Assembly: GCA_029379385.1 (NCBI GenBank)
Contig: CM055608.1
Location: forward strand, 31,107,048 to 31,171,047
Source of the DNA: Quillaja saponaria
Taxonomy: Eukaryota; Streptophyta; Magnoliopsida; Fabales; Quillajaceae
DNA length: 64,000 nt
Reading direction: 5' to 3'
In this document: in pieces, positions 53,409-64,000 of the stretch
Numbering within the stretch: position 1 is the stretch's first letter
How the letters are laid out: each line of letters starts with the position of its first letter
The notes under the pieces: generated by a model
Database searches by the model: none
What the model saw: only the letters and a program-made list of their open reading frames with translations
What the model was told of the DNA's origin: nothing
Made by a program: the position numbers and the translations under genes

Positions 53409-53834
53409 CTAAATAGAAAGCCTTAAATCTAAATCGTCTCTGTTTTTTTCTTTCTCGTGATGAAGACGAAGATCATCATCACCATCAATTATTTTTTCAC
53501 TCTGAGAAGAAGTATTACCGCCATTACCTCCGCCATTGATGAACATGATGACATTTGCCTCCTTAGTATCACTGAAATCTTCAAGTTGGAAACTGGGTTT
53601 CCATATCCCCATCACTTGCTTGTGATCTTCAGCCTCTGCATTAATTGTCTTCTTCTTTTCAACGTTTCTATTCTCTATCAATCCATGACGAATCTCACGA
53701 ATGTTTCGAATGAGAGCAAAGAATTTCTCCATCTTTGTTTCTTCATCTTCTTCTTCTTCTTCTTCTTCTTCTTCAATATGATTCTTGCCATTATCATGCC
53801 AAAGCTTTCTCTTTTTCCTGCTTTCTAAATCCAT
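53409..53834 (-). CDS. NIMIN-type NPR1-interacting protein
   Basis: Intronless 141-aa nuclear regulator. NIMIN proteins bind NPR1 and modulate salicylate-induced PR gene expression. Evidence: an acidic Glu tract at residues 21-32, then KMEKFFALIRNIREIRHG (35-52), an EDF motif at 85-87 in WKPSFQLEDF, which is a known NPR1 contact in part of the family, a Gly/Asn-rich linker, and a C-terminal LxLxL-type EAR repression motif (LDLRL, 135-139). Intronless structure, small size and the order of motifs fit NIMIN. I cannot say which subtype (NIMIN1/2/3), so no symbol is given. TGACG words lie upstream at about 54274-54278 and 54321-54325; NIMIN promoters are known to respond to TGA factors, but these are not in an as-1 arrangement. 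Confidence 0.82.
   Translation of the reverse strand: MDLESRKKRKLWHDNGKNHIEEEEEEEEEDEETKMEKFFALIRNIREIRHGLIENRNVEKKKTINAEAEDHKQVMGIWKPSFQLEDFSDTKEANVIMFINGGGNGGNTSSQSEKIIDGDDDLRLHHEKEKNRDDLDLRLSI
53743..53776 (-). repeat. trinucleotide (GAA) repeat coding for the NIMIN Glu tract
   Basis: On the plus strand it is a run of ttc/ttcttc units. On the coding strand it gives consecutive Glu codons of residues 21-29 and beyond. As a microsatellite it may vary in length among alleles without changing the frame. Confidence 0.85.
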
Positions 53835-55191
53835 ATCAAGAGTTATGGGATTAGGAGGAGTATTAATTAATTTTGTGATGCAAATAAAAATACAAAGGAT
53901 GCACTTTCTATGTTGCTTCTAAGCAACTTCTTGAAGAATCCGACAATTATATTGTGTCAATGTAATAATTAATGTTCCCTCTACTGTACTGTATTATTCT
54001 TCTCTTTTCAAGTTCTCAATTGACTAAAATATTTATAATAATTATTTTAGTAAATTCACAAGTAAATATTAAAAAGTATTTTAAACCAAAAACTTAAAAA
54101 TTCTATTGGACCGTCTGAAGTGAATAATACCCAAATGCTCATGTTATGCTAAAATTTTGTTTAGTAAATATCGAGCATTTATTCTTATTTCTTTGTGTTA
54201 AAATTTAGTTCAATGAATGTGGAACTTTTTATTTTACTCAAAATTTCAAACAGTTCTGGGTTGTTAGGTGGGGTGACGCCAAACAGAATCTCAACGTGTG
54301 TCAGTACACCTATGCAATGTGACGCACACATGGCGACATTATATGTTAGTGGAGGTTGCTTTCTTCGGCTACCAGATGCCACTGACAGGTCCACTGCTCA
54401 CTGTCAGAGTATTGCAATTTGCAAGACTAATAAAACTTAATAGTAAAACTTGTTAATCTCTCTGACCTAAAATAAAAATAAAAAACTTGTTAATCTCATG
54501 GGTAACTTTTAGTTGTCTTGTCTTGTCTTTTGCTTTACAGAAAGGCTTGGAGCTCAGGTTTCTAATGGGCTGGTAATTTTGGGGTAACCTATTAGTAACA
54601 AGAACTTAGCTTCCTATATCCACCCAAAGCAAAAACTTCGCTTTCCATCTTGTACTGAAACAACTCTTGAGCCTTTATTCCGGTTAAAAACAAAAACAGA
54701 CAATTCACATAACTCAGTTAAAGACTAACAATTCACGTCAATTCAGTTAAAAACAGACAATTCACACGTGTGGACGGCCTGTGCACCCATATGACAAGTT
54801 GTAAGCCCTCCTTATACTGTGACTAGCTTTGTTCATGAAGCACCATTATTGAATTGAAGAAGAAAATAAAACAGCAGAATACAGAAATAACAGTAGTTTC
54901 AATAAATATCAGAAAAACTGCCACTTGAGTTCTGAACAAGTAAACACTATCACTTGAATAAATAATCCGTCAATTTTTTTGATACATTGTGTTAATTAAA
55001 GTTCTGGGGTCAGTAAAGCCACAAAATCCAGGGACCAATTAAAACGAAGCTTCACAGCTTTAAAGAAGCAGGAAGGAGAGCAAAATTTTGAATAAGTACA
55101 AGAATTTCTCTACAGCAAAGAAAACAACCTTCTTTGATCTCTTAAACAGACAGCTAAGGACTTCTCTACAGCAACAAGTACATGAACCACA
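53835..55191. other. NIMIN upstream region and GSK3 3' flank
   Basis: Includes the NIMIN promoter. A three-fold degenerate repeat with core acagacaattcac lies at about 54682-54770. The region near 54250-54430 is less AT-rich, but its short ORFs on both strands match no family. Upper part is probably the kinase 3' UTR. Confidence 0.5.
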
Positions 55192-57959
55192 TCATGACCC
55201 AAATAAGGCACATTGCTTTCTTGTATGTGCTGGAATCAGCTTCACCAACATCTCAGCTGGCACTCCCCTTAGCTCTGATCAAATCAGCAGCAACATCAAC
55301 TATTATCATTAAACAATTTCAACCAAGATAAAACAACATAAGCTTCATCCTTAAAAGAGTTCTTACCACGTGCCTTGAAGTTAAACAGTGGAGGAAGGAT
55401 GCGCCCATTTGGAAGGCGGGTATTTGGATCTCGAAGCTCATCAAAGAAAGGATGAACCAAAGCTTCCAACTGCTCAAAAAGCAATTACCATCATTAAGAA
55501 AAACAAAATATAAACAAAAAGAAAAAGAAAAAGAAAAGGAAATTGATAGCAAATTATTATAGATGTATTATTAGAATCAGCTGAATCCTACGAAGGGAGG
55601 GTTAAGCAAAACTCAATACATCTGTATAGAGATGCATGGCTTGTTGGGGCAACTGAAGAAATAAGCTATGCAGAGAGATACAAATCACAAGTAGTCTAAA
55701 GCACTAAGTTCAAGACATTGTGAAAGCAGGCCTGTATGAGACAACATAATCATCTAAACATTAAAGGACTATATAGAGGAAACAAGTGGCCTTAAAAACT
55801 TTTATAGTGCAGCTTGATAGATTTTTTAAACTCACAGCTGTACTCCGAAGTTTTGGAGAGTACTGCAGTAGTCTGGAGACAAGATCCACAGCTTCAGTGG
55901 GCATGCGCTTTCGAAAGATCTGATAATTGAAGATACGTAAAAAAAAAATTACTGATGTTGAATAATTTCTGAAGGAAGAGACCAGAATGACAACTCCAGT
56001 ACCTTATGCCAAGGGTAAGCTTTGATTTGAGCAAATTTAAACTCAGTGTAATTAGGATTCATGCATTTGATTTCTTCCCTTGTTGGGGTACCTAAAACCT
56101 GAATAAAAATGAATATATAATCACGAGCAGGACCCAATATAGAAGAAGAAAAACCAACTCAACCAGAGGAAAAAAGTGAAACATGACAAGAATCTGATAT
56201 GGATCATATAACTAAAAATCTTGTAAAACTGATTATGAGAAAATGGACCTCTTAGGTTAAAATCAACAAATAGGATACACTAACATTAATCACCTAGCAA
56301 TTCTTCAGAGTAAGGACTGCAATGCAAACCCTAGGTTAGCTATGATCATAATGCTTTGAGTCTTTGACTTCAACTACTCCAAATTATTACAATAAAAGTC
56401 ATGACACTAGTATAACATTTTTATCCATGAAATTTCACCACTTAATACCTTGATAATTTCAACGAGTTGGTCTACTCCACTTTTGCCAGGAAAGAGAGGC
56501 TGGCAGCAAAAACAAATTATATTTTAGTGTCTCTGCATGAAATCCAAATACACAAGAAAATACCAGAATAGAAAAGCTAAATACCTGCCCGAGCAATAGT
56601 TCACCCAGAACACAGCCAGCAGACCAGATGTCAACAGCTGTGGTGTACTCAGTTGCACCAAATATAAGCTCAGGTGCTCTATAGTATCTTGAACAGATGT
56701 AAGATATGTTTGGTTCTCCTTTTACCTGTCAAATTCATGTAGTACATAGTCACCAGAAATGGTTAATGAATGGAAGCAAGCTATCTGAGTCCAGGATGAA
56801 ATTATACAAACCAAGACTTTTGCACTTCCAAAGTCACATAGCTTCAATTGGTGGGTATGAGGGTTGACCTGTTACAAAGAAAACTATCATGTAAAAAGGT
56901 ATTTCTATAATATTCAATTAGATCAAGGTAAATTACCATGTTCCTTGTCAACATACCAACAAATTTTGAGGTTTTATGTCTCTGTGACACACACCGATGC
57001 TATTGTGAATGTACGCAAGTGCCCTACATATCTATAAGTTGAATGAGGAACAATATAAGAAACACAAGCTAATAACAGAACTGGTCAATATATTTGATAC
57101 ACTTCACTGCAGAAAACTCACCTGGTAAAAGTAAAGTTTCACATATATCAATTGCATCCTTTGGTTAATTTTGTTGTAGTGTTTGATCACCCGATGGACA
57201 GTCTCAGGCACATACTCAAGTACCAAATTTAGATAGAGCTCCTGCTTTTCAGTTGTTGATAAGAAACAGTTCTTCAAAGATACAACATTGGGATGGTCAA
57301 GTAGACGCATAGTTTGCAGTTCCCGGTTCTTGTACCTCGTGTCTTGAAGAACCTTTTTTATAGCCACTGTTTCACCTGTCTCTAAACACTTTGCCTACAT
57401 AACACAGGATAGCAGCCCAGAAAATTCAGAGCAATGTCCCAGTCATAACTCACTTGAAAGCTAATTCTGTAAAGCTTACCCACGGCAAACCTTGCAATAA
57501 GAGGATTACTATCTTACCTGAAATACTACACCAAAAGATCCACGACCAACAGCACGCTCAGCCATGTAGCTTATTATCTACAATTACATAGACAAACTGT
57601 AATTATTTCATGCAAAACATTTAGTTATCCGAAAGGAAAGATATAAAATAAAAATAATTTACCTGCTTTGGCTGGTCATTTTTTCCACCAATAGTAGTGA
57701 CAATTGTCTGTCCTGTCTCTGTCCAGTTACCATCAACTATAGTTGCACCCAATTCCTGTAATTTATCCAAACATTAGGACCTTGTTCAAAAGGGATATGC
57801 AAAGAGGAAGTATTTAGGGAAAAAAATTGGAAGATGCATCTTTACATCGTCATCTCTTATTTTCATGTCATTCATCTCATCAGGCAACCTATCAACACCA
57901 ACTGTATTTCCAGTGGGGTCACTTAACCCAGAAGTGCGTGCTACTTCCAATGATGCCAT
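55192..57959 (-). CDS. GSK3/SHAGGY-like protein kinase (subgroup I, AtSK11/12/13-like)
   Basis: Cytosolic and nuclear Ser/Thr kinase in brassinosteroid, stress and developmental signalling. Twelve coding exons give 409 aa, the usual length: 57846-57959, 57663-57755, 57518-57577, 57122-57394, 56957-57031, 56812-56868, 56585-56725, 56449-56499, 56003-56098, 55836-55919, 55367-55469, 55192-55274. The N-terminus ([16 protein letters not shown]) is typical of subgroup I. Kinase motifs: glycine loop [15 protein letters not shown] lysine, catalytic [15 protein letters not shown], and activation-loop tyrosines in [14 protein letters not shown]. The TREE motif that controls plant GSK3 stability is present ([10 protein letters not shown]). 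The C-terminus reads LFNFKARELRG and ends ALFGS. A splice acceptor at 58098-58099 and a plausible donor near 58945 suggest a 5' UTR intron, with transcription start near 59090. Confidence 0.96.
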
Positions 57960-59839
57960 CACCTTTAAAAAGAAGATCAAGCAGATCTTCCAACAGATTC
58001 AACAACTTAAAAAAAAGTTGTTTCCGCAGATCCTCTTGGATTCAATGACTTCAAGAGGAGAAAATACAGATGCTCCTTGATGTTCAACTTCTTGAATCTA
58101 CAAAAGAAATCAATAATTCACCTACAGCACATATAGCGCTAAGAAATCCATACGAACCTACAAAAGTATGCACATATCCACACACAGAGGAATGCATGAA
58201 GACATAAGTAAACTATCATTCTTACATAGCATTAAAGCTTCCAATAAAAAAAGAAGCCAAGTTGAGAAGATAACCACTGTGACACACACAACTGCTCTTC
58301 AAATATATCAAAAGTTAAAAAGAAAAAAAGAAAGTAATCCTCCAAAAATTAGGTTTTAAAGACTCTTCTAAATCATCAATTAACGTAACACTGAGAAGAG
58401 ATGTGATATTTGTGCATAAAAAAATGACAAGAAGTTGTTAGAAGTTAGAACTGTAGACACCATGCAAACTAACAGCCATGTCTTGCATAAGAATTCTTCC
58501 CCCTATACCCCCTCCCCCCACCCAAAAGAAAAAACTCCAGAAAACAATGCCACAATGGAGACAGACAAACCATTCCAACAACATTATTGTGCCAAAACTA
58601 TCTTTCAGCATTTTGTAAATTAAACAAAGTACAAATACATAAGAAGCAAAACATCATTTTCTACTAGTTATTTACCCACAGCAACAACCCAGAATCTAGA
58701 GAACAAAAACAATAAATGAAGGGTGCATTGCAAAGTTGGATAGGCGGATACCAAATAGGTAAGACCAAAATAATGACAAATAGACAAAGCCAACCAAAAT
58801 GAAACCATAGAATAATATTCATCTGATCCAAAATCCTGATACTGAGACCAAATTGCTAAAAACATAAAAATTTCTCCTTTGATAAAAGGGCAAAAAAAAA
58901 AAAAACATATAGTGAATGCAATCAAACCCTCGAAAAAGAACTCACTGGTCCAATCAAAATCGAATTGTGGCGTGAACAGGTTGCTCTGACGGATTCATGG
59001 CAGTGACCCAATTGAAAGCAGACCGTAATTAAATCTATGGGAAAGAAGGAGCAAAGAAAGGGCAGAGTGAGAGAGAGAGCGGGAATTGGACGAATTACAA
59101 TGTTGGATTTGCTGGTTTCGTGGTGGGTAGTGTTTGATAACAGTCAACACGAGTGCCCAAACAATTAATGTGCCGTGTTTTTAACCAATTTCTTAACTTT
59201 ACAGTTTCTACAGTCTCTTCCTTTTGACCGGTCAACCTCTCAGGCAGTCTCCTGGTCCACTTCTCCACTTTCAAAATTGCTCCAACTCTCTCTCTCTCTC
59301 TCTTTTAATTATTTAATTGGAGGTTAGATGGGTTGAGTCAGTTTACGGCTTTATGCTCATCTAGCCTATCTAATTCGATTAACTTTAGGTTCAAGTTCGG
59401 TTAAAAGCATGCTATTGAAGTCAAAACTGGAAAATCTATAATAATTGTATTCCATACCATTTTTTAAGGACATTCGAACTCCATAATATCAATGAGAATT
59501 ATACTTTTCTTAACCATTCAGTTAATAAATTAAAAAAAAATTTAGCTATAAAAATATCCGAATCAACTTACGACTTTGATTAATTCACTGGTCAAAATAG
59601 AATCATTCTCACCAAGACTAAATAATTTATATAAATTCTATCTTTTACAATCTCCTTAAAAAAAATTTAACTTATAAGGCCAATAAAAATACAAAATAAA
59701 AAAATTCTTGACCAATAGACCAGGATTGCATATTTTTTCTCATTCCAAGTTTGATGTACGTATCCGGATCTTTCAAAATTTAAATCTCATTCTTAAAAAA
59801 ATCATGAAACTCATCTTATTTGAACTGAAATTGTTAAGC
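57960..59839. other. GSK3-like 5' UTR, its intron, promoter and flank
   Basis: 57960-58097 is the 5' UTR part next to the ATG; 58098-58945 is a probable leader intron; 58946 to about 59090 is the first leader exon (ctctctctcactctg on the minus strand). A TC microsatellite (about 59287-59303) lies in the promoter. The rest to 59839 is AT-rich without genes. Confidence 0.55.
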
Positions 59840-61044
59840 TAAATTACACATGAGGTCCTTATAGTTTGAGTCGTATTTCACTTTAGTCTTTATCTTTTAT
59901 TTTGTTGCAATTAAGTTTTCAGAATTATAAAATTATAATAATTGTGTCATGATGTCACCTATCGTTAGTTTTTATATTAACAAAAATGATGTGGACTAAT
60001 GGATTCCACATTGAACAAAAAAATTATACGTGGTAATATGTTGTGATAAATTAACAAATAAAATTTTGACAAATGATAAAATAAAAAATTATTTAAAATA
60101 TAAATAAAAAACTCAAATTTTTGTTTATAAACAAAAAACTCATTAATACATCACAAACCCATATTGGGATTCATTGTCGGTCCAAGATCATCCAAATCTT
60201 AAATCCCTTAGACTTTAAATCATAATACTACCTAATCTTCTTATGAATTGCTTCTCTGAGCGAAAGAACCTTGATTGCTTAACATGGTTCTTTGAAAATT
60301 TATACAAGATCATCACAATATAACTCCTGATTGCTACTGTTGCGGCCCTATTCTTCCTACTGTTGGAGCGCTTTTCTTCCTTTGCAATGTTTGTGATACA
60401 ACTATTTTACTGTGCTTTGAAAACAAAATCCAAAATCATCAAGAAGAATCATCATAGAGGAGATCAGAGACCATAAAAGGAATGGTCTTCAAGCATTTGT
60501 TTTTCTAGCTAATGTTTTGAATTAAATTCCAGAACTTGGTGCAAATGCAACCGAAGATGAGCCCAATTTCATGGGTCGTCCTCGAGCTTACATAAAATAT
60601 TGAGAACAACATCGTCGGAAAATCTTGAGAAAATATTGTTTGGTTGATGGTTTGCTTGATTGTCATTCTCTATCTTCTTTCTCTTTTTCTTGGATATGGA
60701 ATAAAACATTGGGGTTGAGAGTCTTGGATTTGATGATGGAGAGAGAATAAATTTCTCATTTTATTTTTATTTTCATTTATAAATAATTTTTTGAAAATAA
60801 TTAAAATTTTAAAAAATAAGAATATATTAAAATTACCTGAAAATGTATTACTGATTCATAATTCACTAGGGTTGGCCATGTTAGAGATTATTAACCATGT
60901 CATTAACCGTTAGTATAGGTCACTTCTATTAGTGTTAAAACTGACGGTAGGTGATTGCAGGGATTCAATTGGTATAATTTTATAATTGTGAGGATTTAAT
61001 TGCACTAAATATGCTCAAACTATAAGGACCAAATGTGTAATTTA
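59840..61044. mobile_element. 1.2-kb non-autonomous element with long terminal inverted repeats
   Basis: The left end (59840-59870, taaattacacatgaggtcct...) matches the reverse complement of the right end (61014-61044, ...aggaccaaatgtgtaattta) at about 28 of 31 bases. The similarity continues inward with more changes for about 130 bases (for example aattataaaattata on both arms, and cacctatcgttagttttta against cacctaccgtcagttttaa). The interior shows no transposase. A target-site duplication is not evident. It could be a large MITE or a Mutator-like non-autonomous copy. Confidence 0.7.
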
Positions 61045-61400
61045 TCCAAATTATTATTTTTCCAAAAATAAATGAGACATTTTCATTTGGTGGCCCACCG
61101 GGATGTAGTTTCGTAATGTTTTTGGAGCGACAGGCCCAAACCCAAATATTCTTTTGAGCTTTTGGGAAAGGACTTGAGGAAAAGTTTGCTTTGTGAACAA
61201 TAAAATGATAAATTATTTAAGTTAATAACGTTCGGGTCGGCAGTAATCATCAAGTTCCCAAGTTACCCTTGCAAACTACATGACGGCTCCCTCAAAACAG
61301 TGAAAAAGTCAATCTTGTCAACTCATCAATAGAAGGTATAAGAAGGGCGTTCGCGTCATTTCAAAAAAGCAACCTTGGCAAATGGCAATAGTTCAAAGGT

Positions 61401-61516
61401 CACGCGTCAACCAGAAGAAACATTCACGTGTCGGTCAAGCTAAGCCTCAAAGCGTGTTGGTTTACTGATTGATATTTGATTCTTCGATTACTACGGCTGG
61501 AAAAAGCACACGTGTC
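61401..61516 (+). promoter_or_regulatory. ABRE/G-box motifs upstream of the PP2C gene
   Basis: Two copies of cacgtgtc (61425-61432 and 61509-61516) and one cacgcgtc (61401-61408, similar to coupling element CE3) lie 220-340 bases upstream of the PP2C ATG. Paired ABREs, or ABRE with CE3, give ABA response in plants. The motifs are seen; the response is inferred. Confidence 0.55.
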
Positions 61517-61738
61517 CATCTTCAAAACACATTTACCGGTAGCCACCGGTTACTAGCTTTCGTTTGCTGATCCGTTCATATACCAAAAAGTTCAATACAA
61601 AGTTTTAAAAAAATTTGGCCACTTTGAGAGAAAATTCTCCGAGAAAATATCTGCTTTGAGAAGGAAATTCTCTGTTATAATTTTAATTGCTGGTGATTGG
61701 TGTTGTAAGATTTTGTGAGAGTGAACTAGGAGAGAAAA

Positions 61739-63985
61739 ATGGTAGCTGAACAGAGCCTACCTGTTTTGGATGTTGAGTATGTAGCTAAAGGAAGCAATAA
61801 TATTGAAGAGGCAGTTGCACTCACAACCTTTCTGTCGCCCCAGGGTATTGAACGGGTTCGCGCTTCTGAAGCAGTCTCTGCTGAATTATTGAGCTCAGAA
61901 TTAGTGAGTTTCGCAGACCCCTTTTTAGCCCTATGTTTTTTATTTTTTTTTTAATGGCATGTGAGTTCTATAAATTATGAGCTTCTGCGTGAAATCTTGT
62001 TGGAGTTTATGACCCCTTTGATTTCTTGGATTTTGTTCAGTGAAGTACAAGTAGCTCGGGGATAGCTAATAGCTTGCAACGTTGATAAGTTCATTTAGTA
62101 TATTAGTTGGAGATAAATTTTTCGTGCAAATTTTTGAAGTCGTTAATTCTTGGTGAATTTCAATTGACTTCTGTTGTGTGGGTTGAACTTACTTTCTGGG
62201 TAATTATACGATATATTAAGAGTCCAAAGGAAAATAATTTGTTTGTTATAATTTCTCTCATGTAGTATAAGTGGTAACGTTATATAGATATAATTGGTTC
62301 TTAGAAGAAAGAAATTGTCTTATATATTGTCCTGCTTGTAGTTAGTCTTTTTAGGGGATCTTAATATTGCAAAGCTGACAGTGAAACTGCTGCTAAGGAT
62401 GATATGCACAAATTACTTTTCTGATATATGTGAACGTATGCATATTAGTAGAGCATGATTGGTTAACATGATATCTAATTGTGCAAATTCTTGCAGCATC
62501 TCTTCTGTAGACCGAGTTATAATATGTGATGTGCCTGTGACTTTGCTTTCAGGATTTTAGAACCATGGACAGAATCACAGATGCTCCTCCTGAATCCGCT
62601 ATTCTGCAATTTGTTCCCAGTATTCGTTCTGGCAGTTTTGCTGACATTGGGCCCAGAAGATACATGGAAGATGAACATATAAGGATAGACGATTTAGTTT
62701 CACACTTGGGATCATTCTTTAAGTTTCCCAAACCCAGTGCCTTCTATGGGGTAATCAACTTTCCAGCCTTTGGTTGCTTTGGTTCTTTAAATTTGTTTAT
62801 TATGTTGTTCTAAATATCATTGGGGTTTAACATATCAAACAGGTATTTGATGGCCACGGAGGACCAGAAGCTGCAGCTTATATCAGAAAAAATGTGATGA
62901 GATTTGTTTTTGAAGATGTCAACTTCCCACAAACATTTAAAGTTGATGATGTTTTCTTAGAAGAGGTTGAGAACTCATTACGGAAAGCGTTTCTTGTGGC
63001 TGATTTGTCTTTGGCAGATGACTGCAGTGTGAGCAGTTCTTCTGGGACAACGGCACTTACTGCTTTGATATTTGGAAGGTACATGCATGTCATATATCCT
63101 TGTCTCCTTTCTCCATTTGTAATTGTACCCTGTTTATTGTTGCTTGTTGAAGAAGTCTTATTTTACTTATATGTTCTGTCGATTCCACTCAGTTTTTCTA
63201 TACTATTTTTCTCTGGCCAGTACAATTTCTCCGTCAGTCCATTTCTCAGGCATAATTGGACGTTAATAAGTATTTTGATATACGCTGAAGGAATTGCGAG
63301 ATTGCTAGATGTATGAGCCATGAGTACACCATGACTTGAGGGGAAACTGCCTGTTTCCTTCTGTAACATTTGACTGTCTTACTGAACCTTTTCTATTCAT
63401 TCTGTGTCCAGGCTTCTAATGGTGGCCAATGCTGGTGATTGTCGAGCTGTTCTCTGCCGCAAAGGAGAGACAATTGATATGTCTCAAGACCACAGGCCTA
63501 TTTATCCATCAGAGAAGAGGCGTGTCGAGGAATTGGGTGGTTATGTCGATGATGGGTATCTTAATGGGGTTTTATCAGTTAGTCGAGCTCTGGGGGATTG
63601 GGATATAAAGCTCCCTAAGGGTTCTGCTACACCTCTCATTGCAGAGCCAGAGTTCCGACAGATTGTTCTTACAGAAGATGATGAATTCCTAATCATTGGA
63701 TGTGATGGGATTTGGGATGTGATGTCAAGTCAGCATGCAGTCAGCCTTGTTCGTAGAGGGCTGAGAAGGCATGATGACCCGGAGCAGTGTGCCAGGGACC
63801 TTGTCATGGAGGCATTGCGCCTCAATACATTTGACAATCTCACTGTTATTGTTGTGTGCTTCTCTTCCCTTGATCATAGAGAGCCACCTTCTTTGCCTCA
63901 ACAGCGGAAAGTGAGGTGCTGTAGCCTCTCTGCAGAGGCTCTTTGCAGCTTGCGGAGCTTGTTGGAAGACAGTGCTGGGATCTGA
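61739..63985 (+). CDS. protein phosphatase 2C
   Basis: Metal-dependent Ser/Thr phosphatase (PPM family). Four exons (61739-61903, 62553-62750, 62843-63078, 63412-63985) join in frame to 390 aa. All core PP2C motifs are present in order: [19 protein letters not shown] (metal-binding Asp), [62 protein letters not shown] (metal-binding Asp) and [10 protein letters not shown] (metal-binding Asp). There is no signal peptide or transmembrane segment. The relatedness and the neighbouring BOR1 gene suggest the group of Arabidopsis At3g62260 (PP2C 49), not the core ABA co-receptor clade A, although the promoter carries ABRE-like motifs. The C-terminus ends [13 protein letters not shown] and the gene is complete, stopping 15 bases before the window end. 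Confidence 0.95.
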
Positions 63986-64000
63986 ATGTATATACCGACT

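Noticed and set aside
53457..53828. Plus-strand ORF of 123 aa opposite NIMIN
   Set aside because: Shadow ORF; its poly-Phe run is the reverse of the Glu tract, and it has no family features.
54274..54325. as-1-like element ahead of NIMIN
   Set aside because: Two TGACG words are present, but about 47 bases apart; a true as-1 has them within a few bases.

Overview
The window looks like nuclear DNA of a dicot plant. Genes are split by AT-rich introns with GT-AG (rarely GC-AG) borders, the gaps are AT-rich with degenerate transposon remnants, there is a nuclear plant-type tRNA-Phe, and every recognisable protein belongs to a land-plant family. The species cannot be fixed from the sequence alone. 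I found eleven protein-coding genes and one tRNA gene. No viral, bacterial, CRISPR or toxin content was seen.

Layout, left to right: SWC4/DMAP1 chromatin subunit (353-5882, minus, 16 coding exons); an AT-rich gap; a gibberellin 2-oxidase (12634-14464, plus, 3 exons); a promoter-like patch with no assignable gene near 17000; a subgroup-20 R2R3-MYB similar to MYB2/MYB62 (17545-18544, minus); a 9.4 kb gene-poor gap with MITE-like debris; an intronless mitochondrial-type PPR protein (27964-29478, plus); an ARF1-class small GTPase (31307-33248, minus) sharing a short divergent promoter with a DUF952 protein (34176-35702, plus); tRNA-Phe(GAA) (36676-36748); a GDSL esterase/lipase broken by one base (37076-38638, plus); a 6 kb gap; a BOR1-type borate exporter (44770-48779, plus) with several short upstream ORFs and one coding frameshift; a gap with two repeat elements; a NIMIN-type NPR1-interacting protein (53409-53834, minus); a GSK3/SHAGGY-like kinase (55192-57959, minus); a 1.2 kb inverted-repeat element; and a clade PP2C phosphatase (61739-63985, plus) with ABRE-type promoter motifs.

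The genes do not form a single pathway. Several are hormone or stress regulators: GA2ox (gibberellin removal), MYB, NIMIN (salicylate/NPR1), GSK3 (brassinosteroid and other signalling) and PP2C (possibly ABA-linked by its promoter). The others are housekeeping: SWC4, ARF1, PPR. The gene order is informative. From memory, Arabidopsis carries BOR1-ARF-MYB2-SWC4 at At2g47160-47210 and PP2C-BOR2-GDSL-ARF at At3g62260-62290. This window holds all of these in one matching order, as expected of the unduplicated ancestor of those two blocks.

No plainly new biological system is visible. The items most worth checking are the uORF cluster with an AUG-stop (ATGTAA) ahead of BOR1, the two single-base frameshifts (BOR1 and GDSL), the loss of one tyrosine sorting motif in BOR1, the GC-AG introns, and the small SINE-tail insertion beside a BOR1 splice site.
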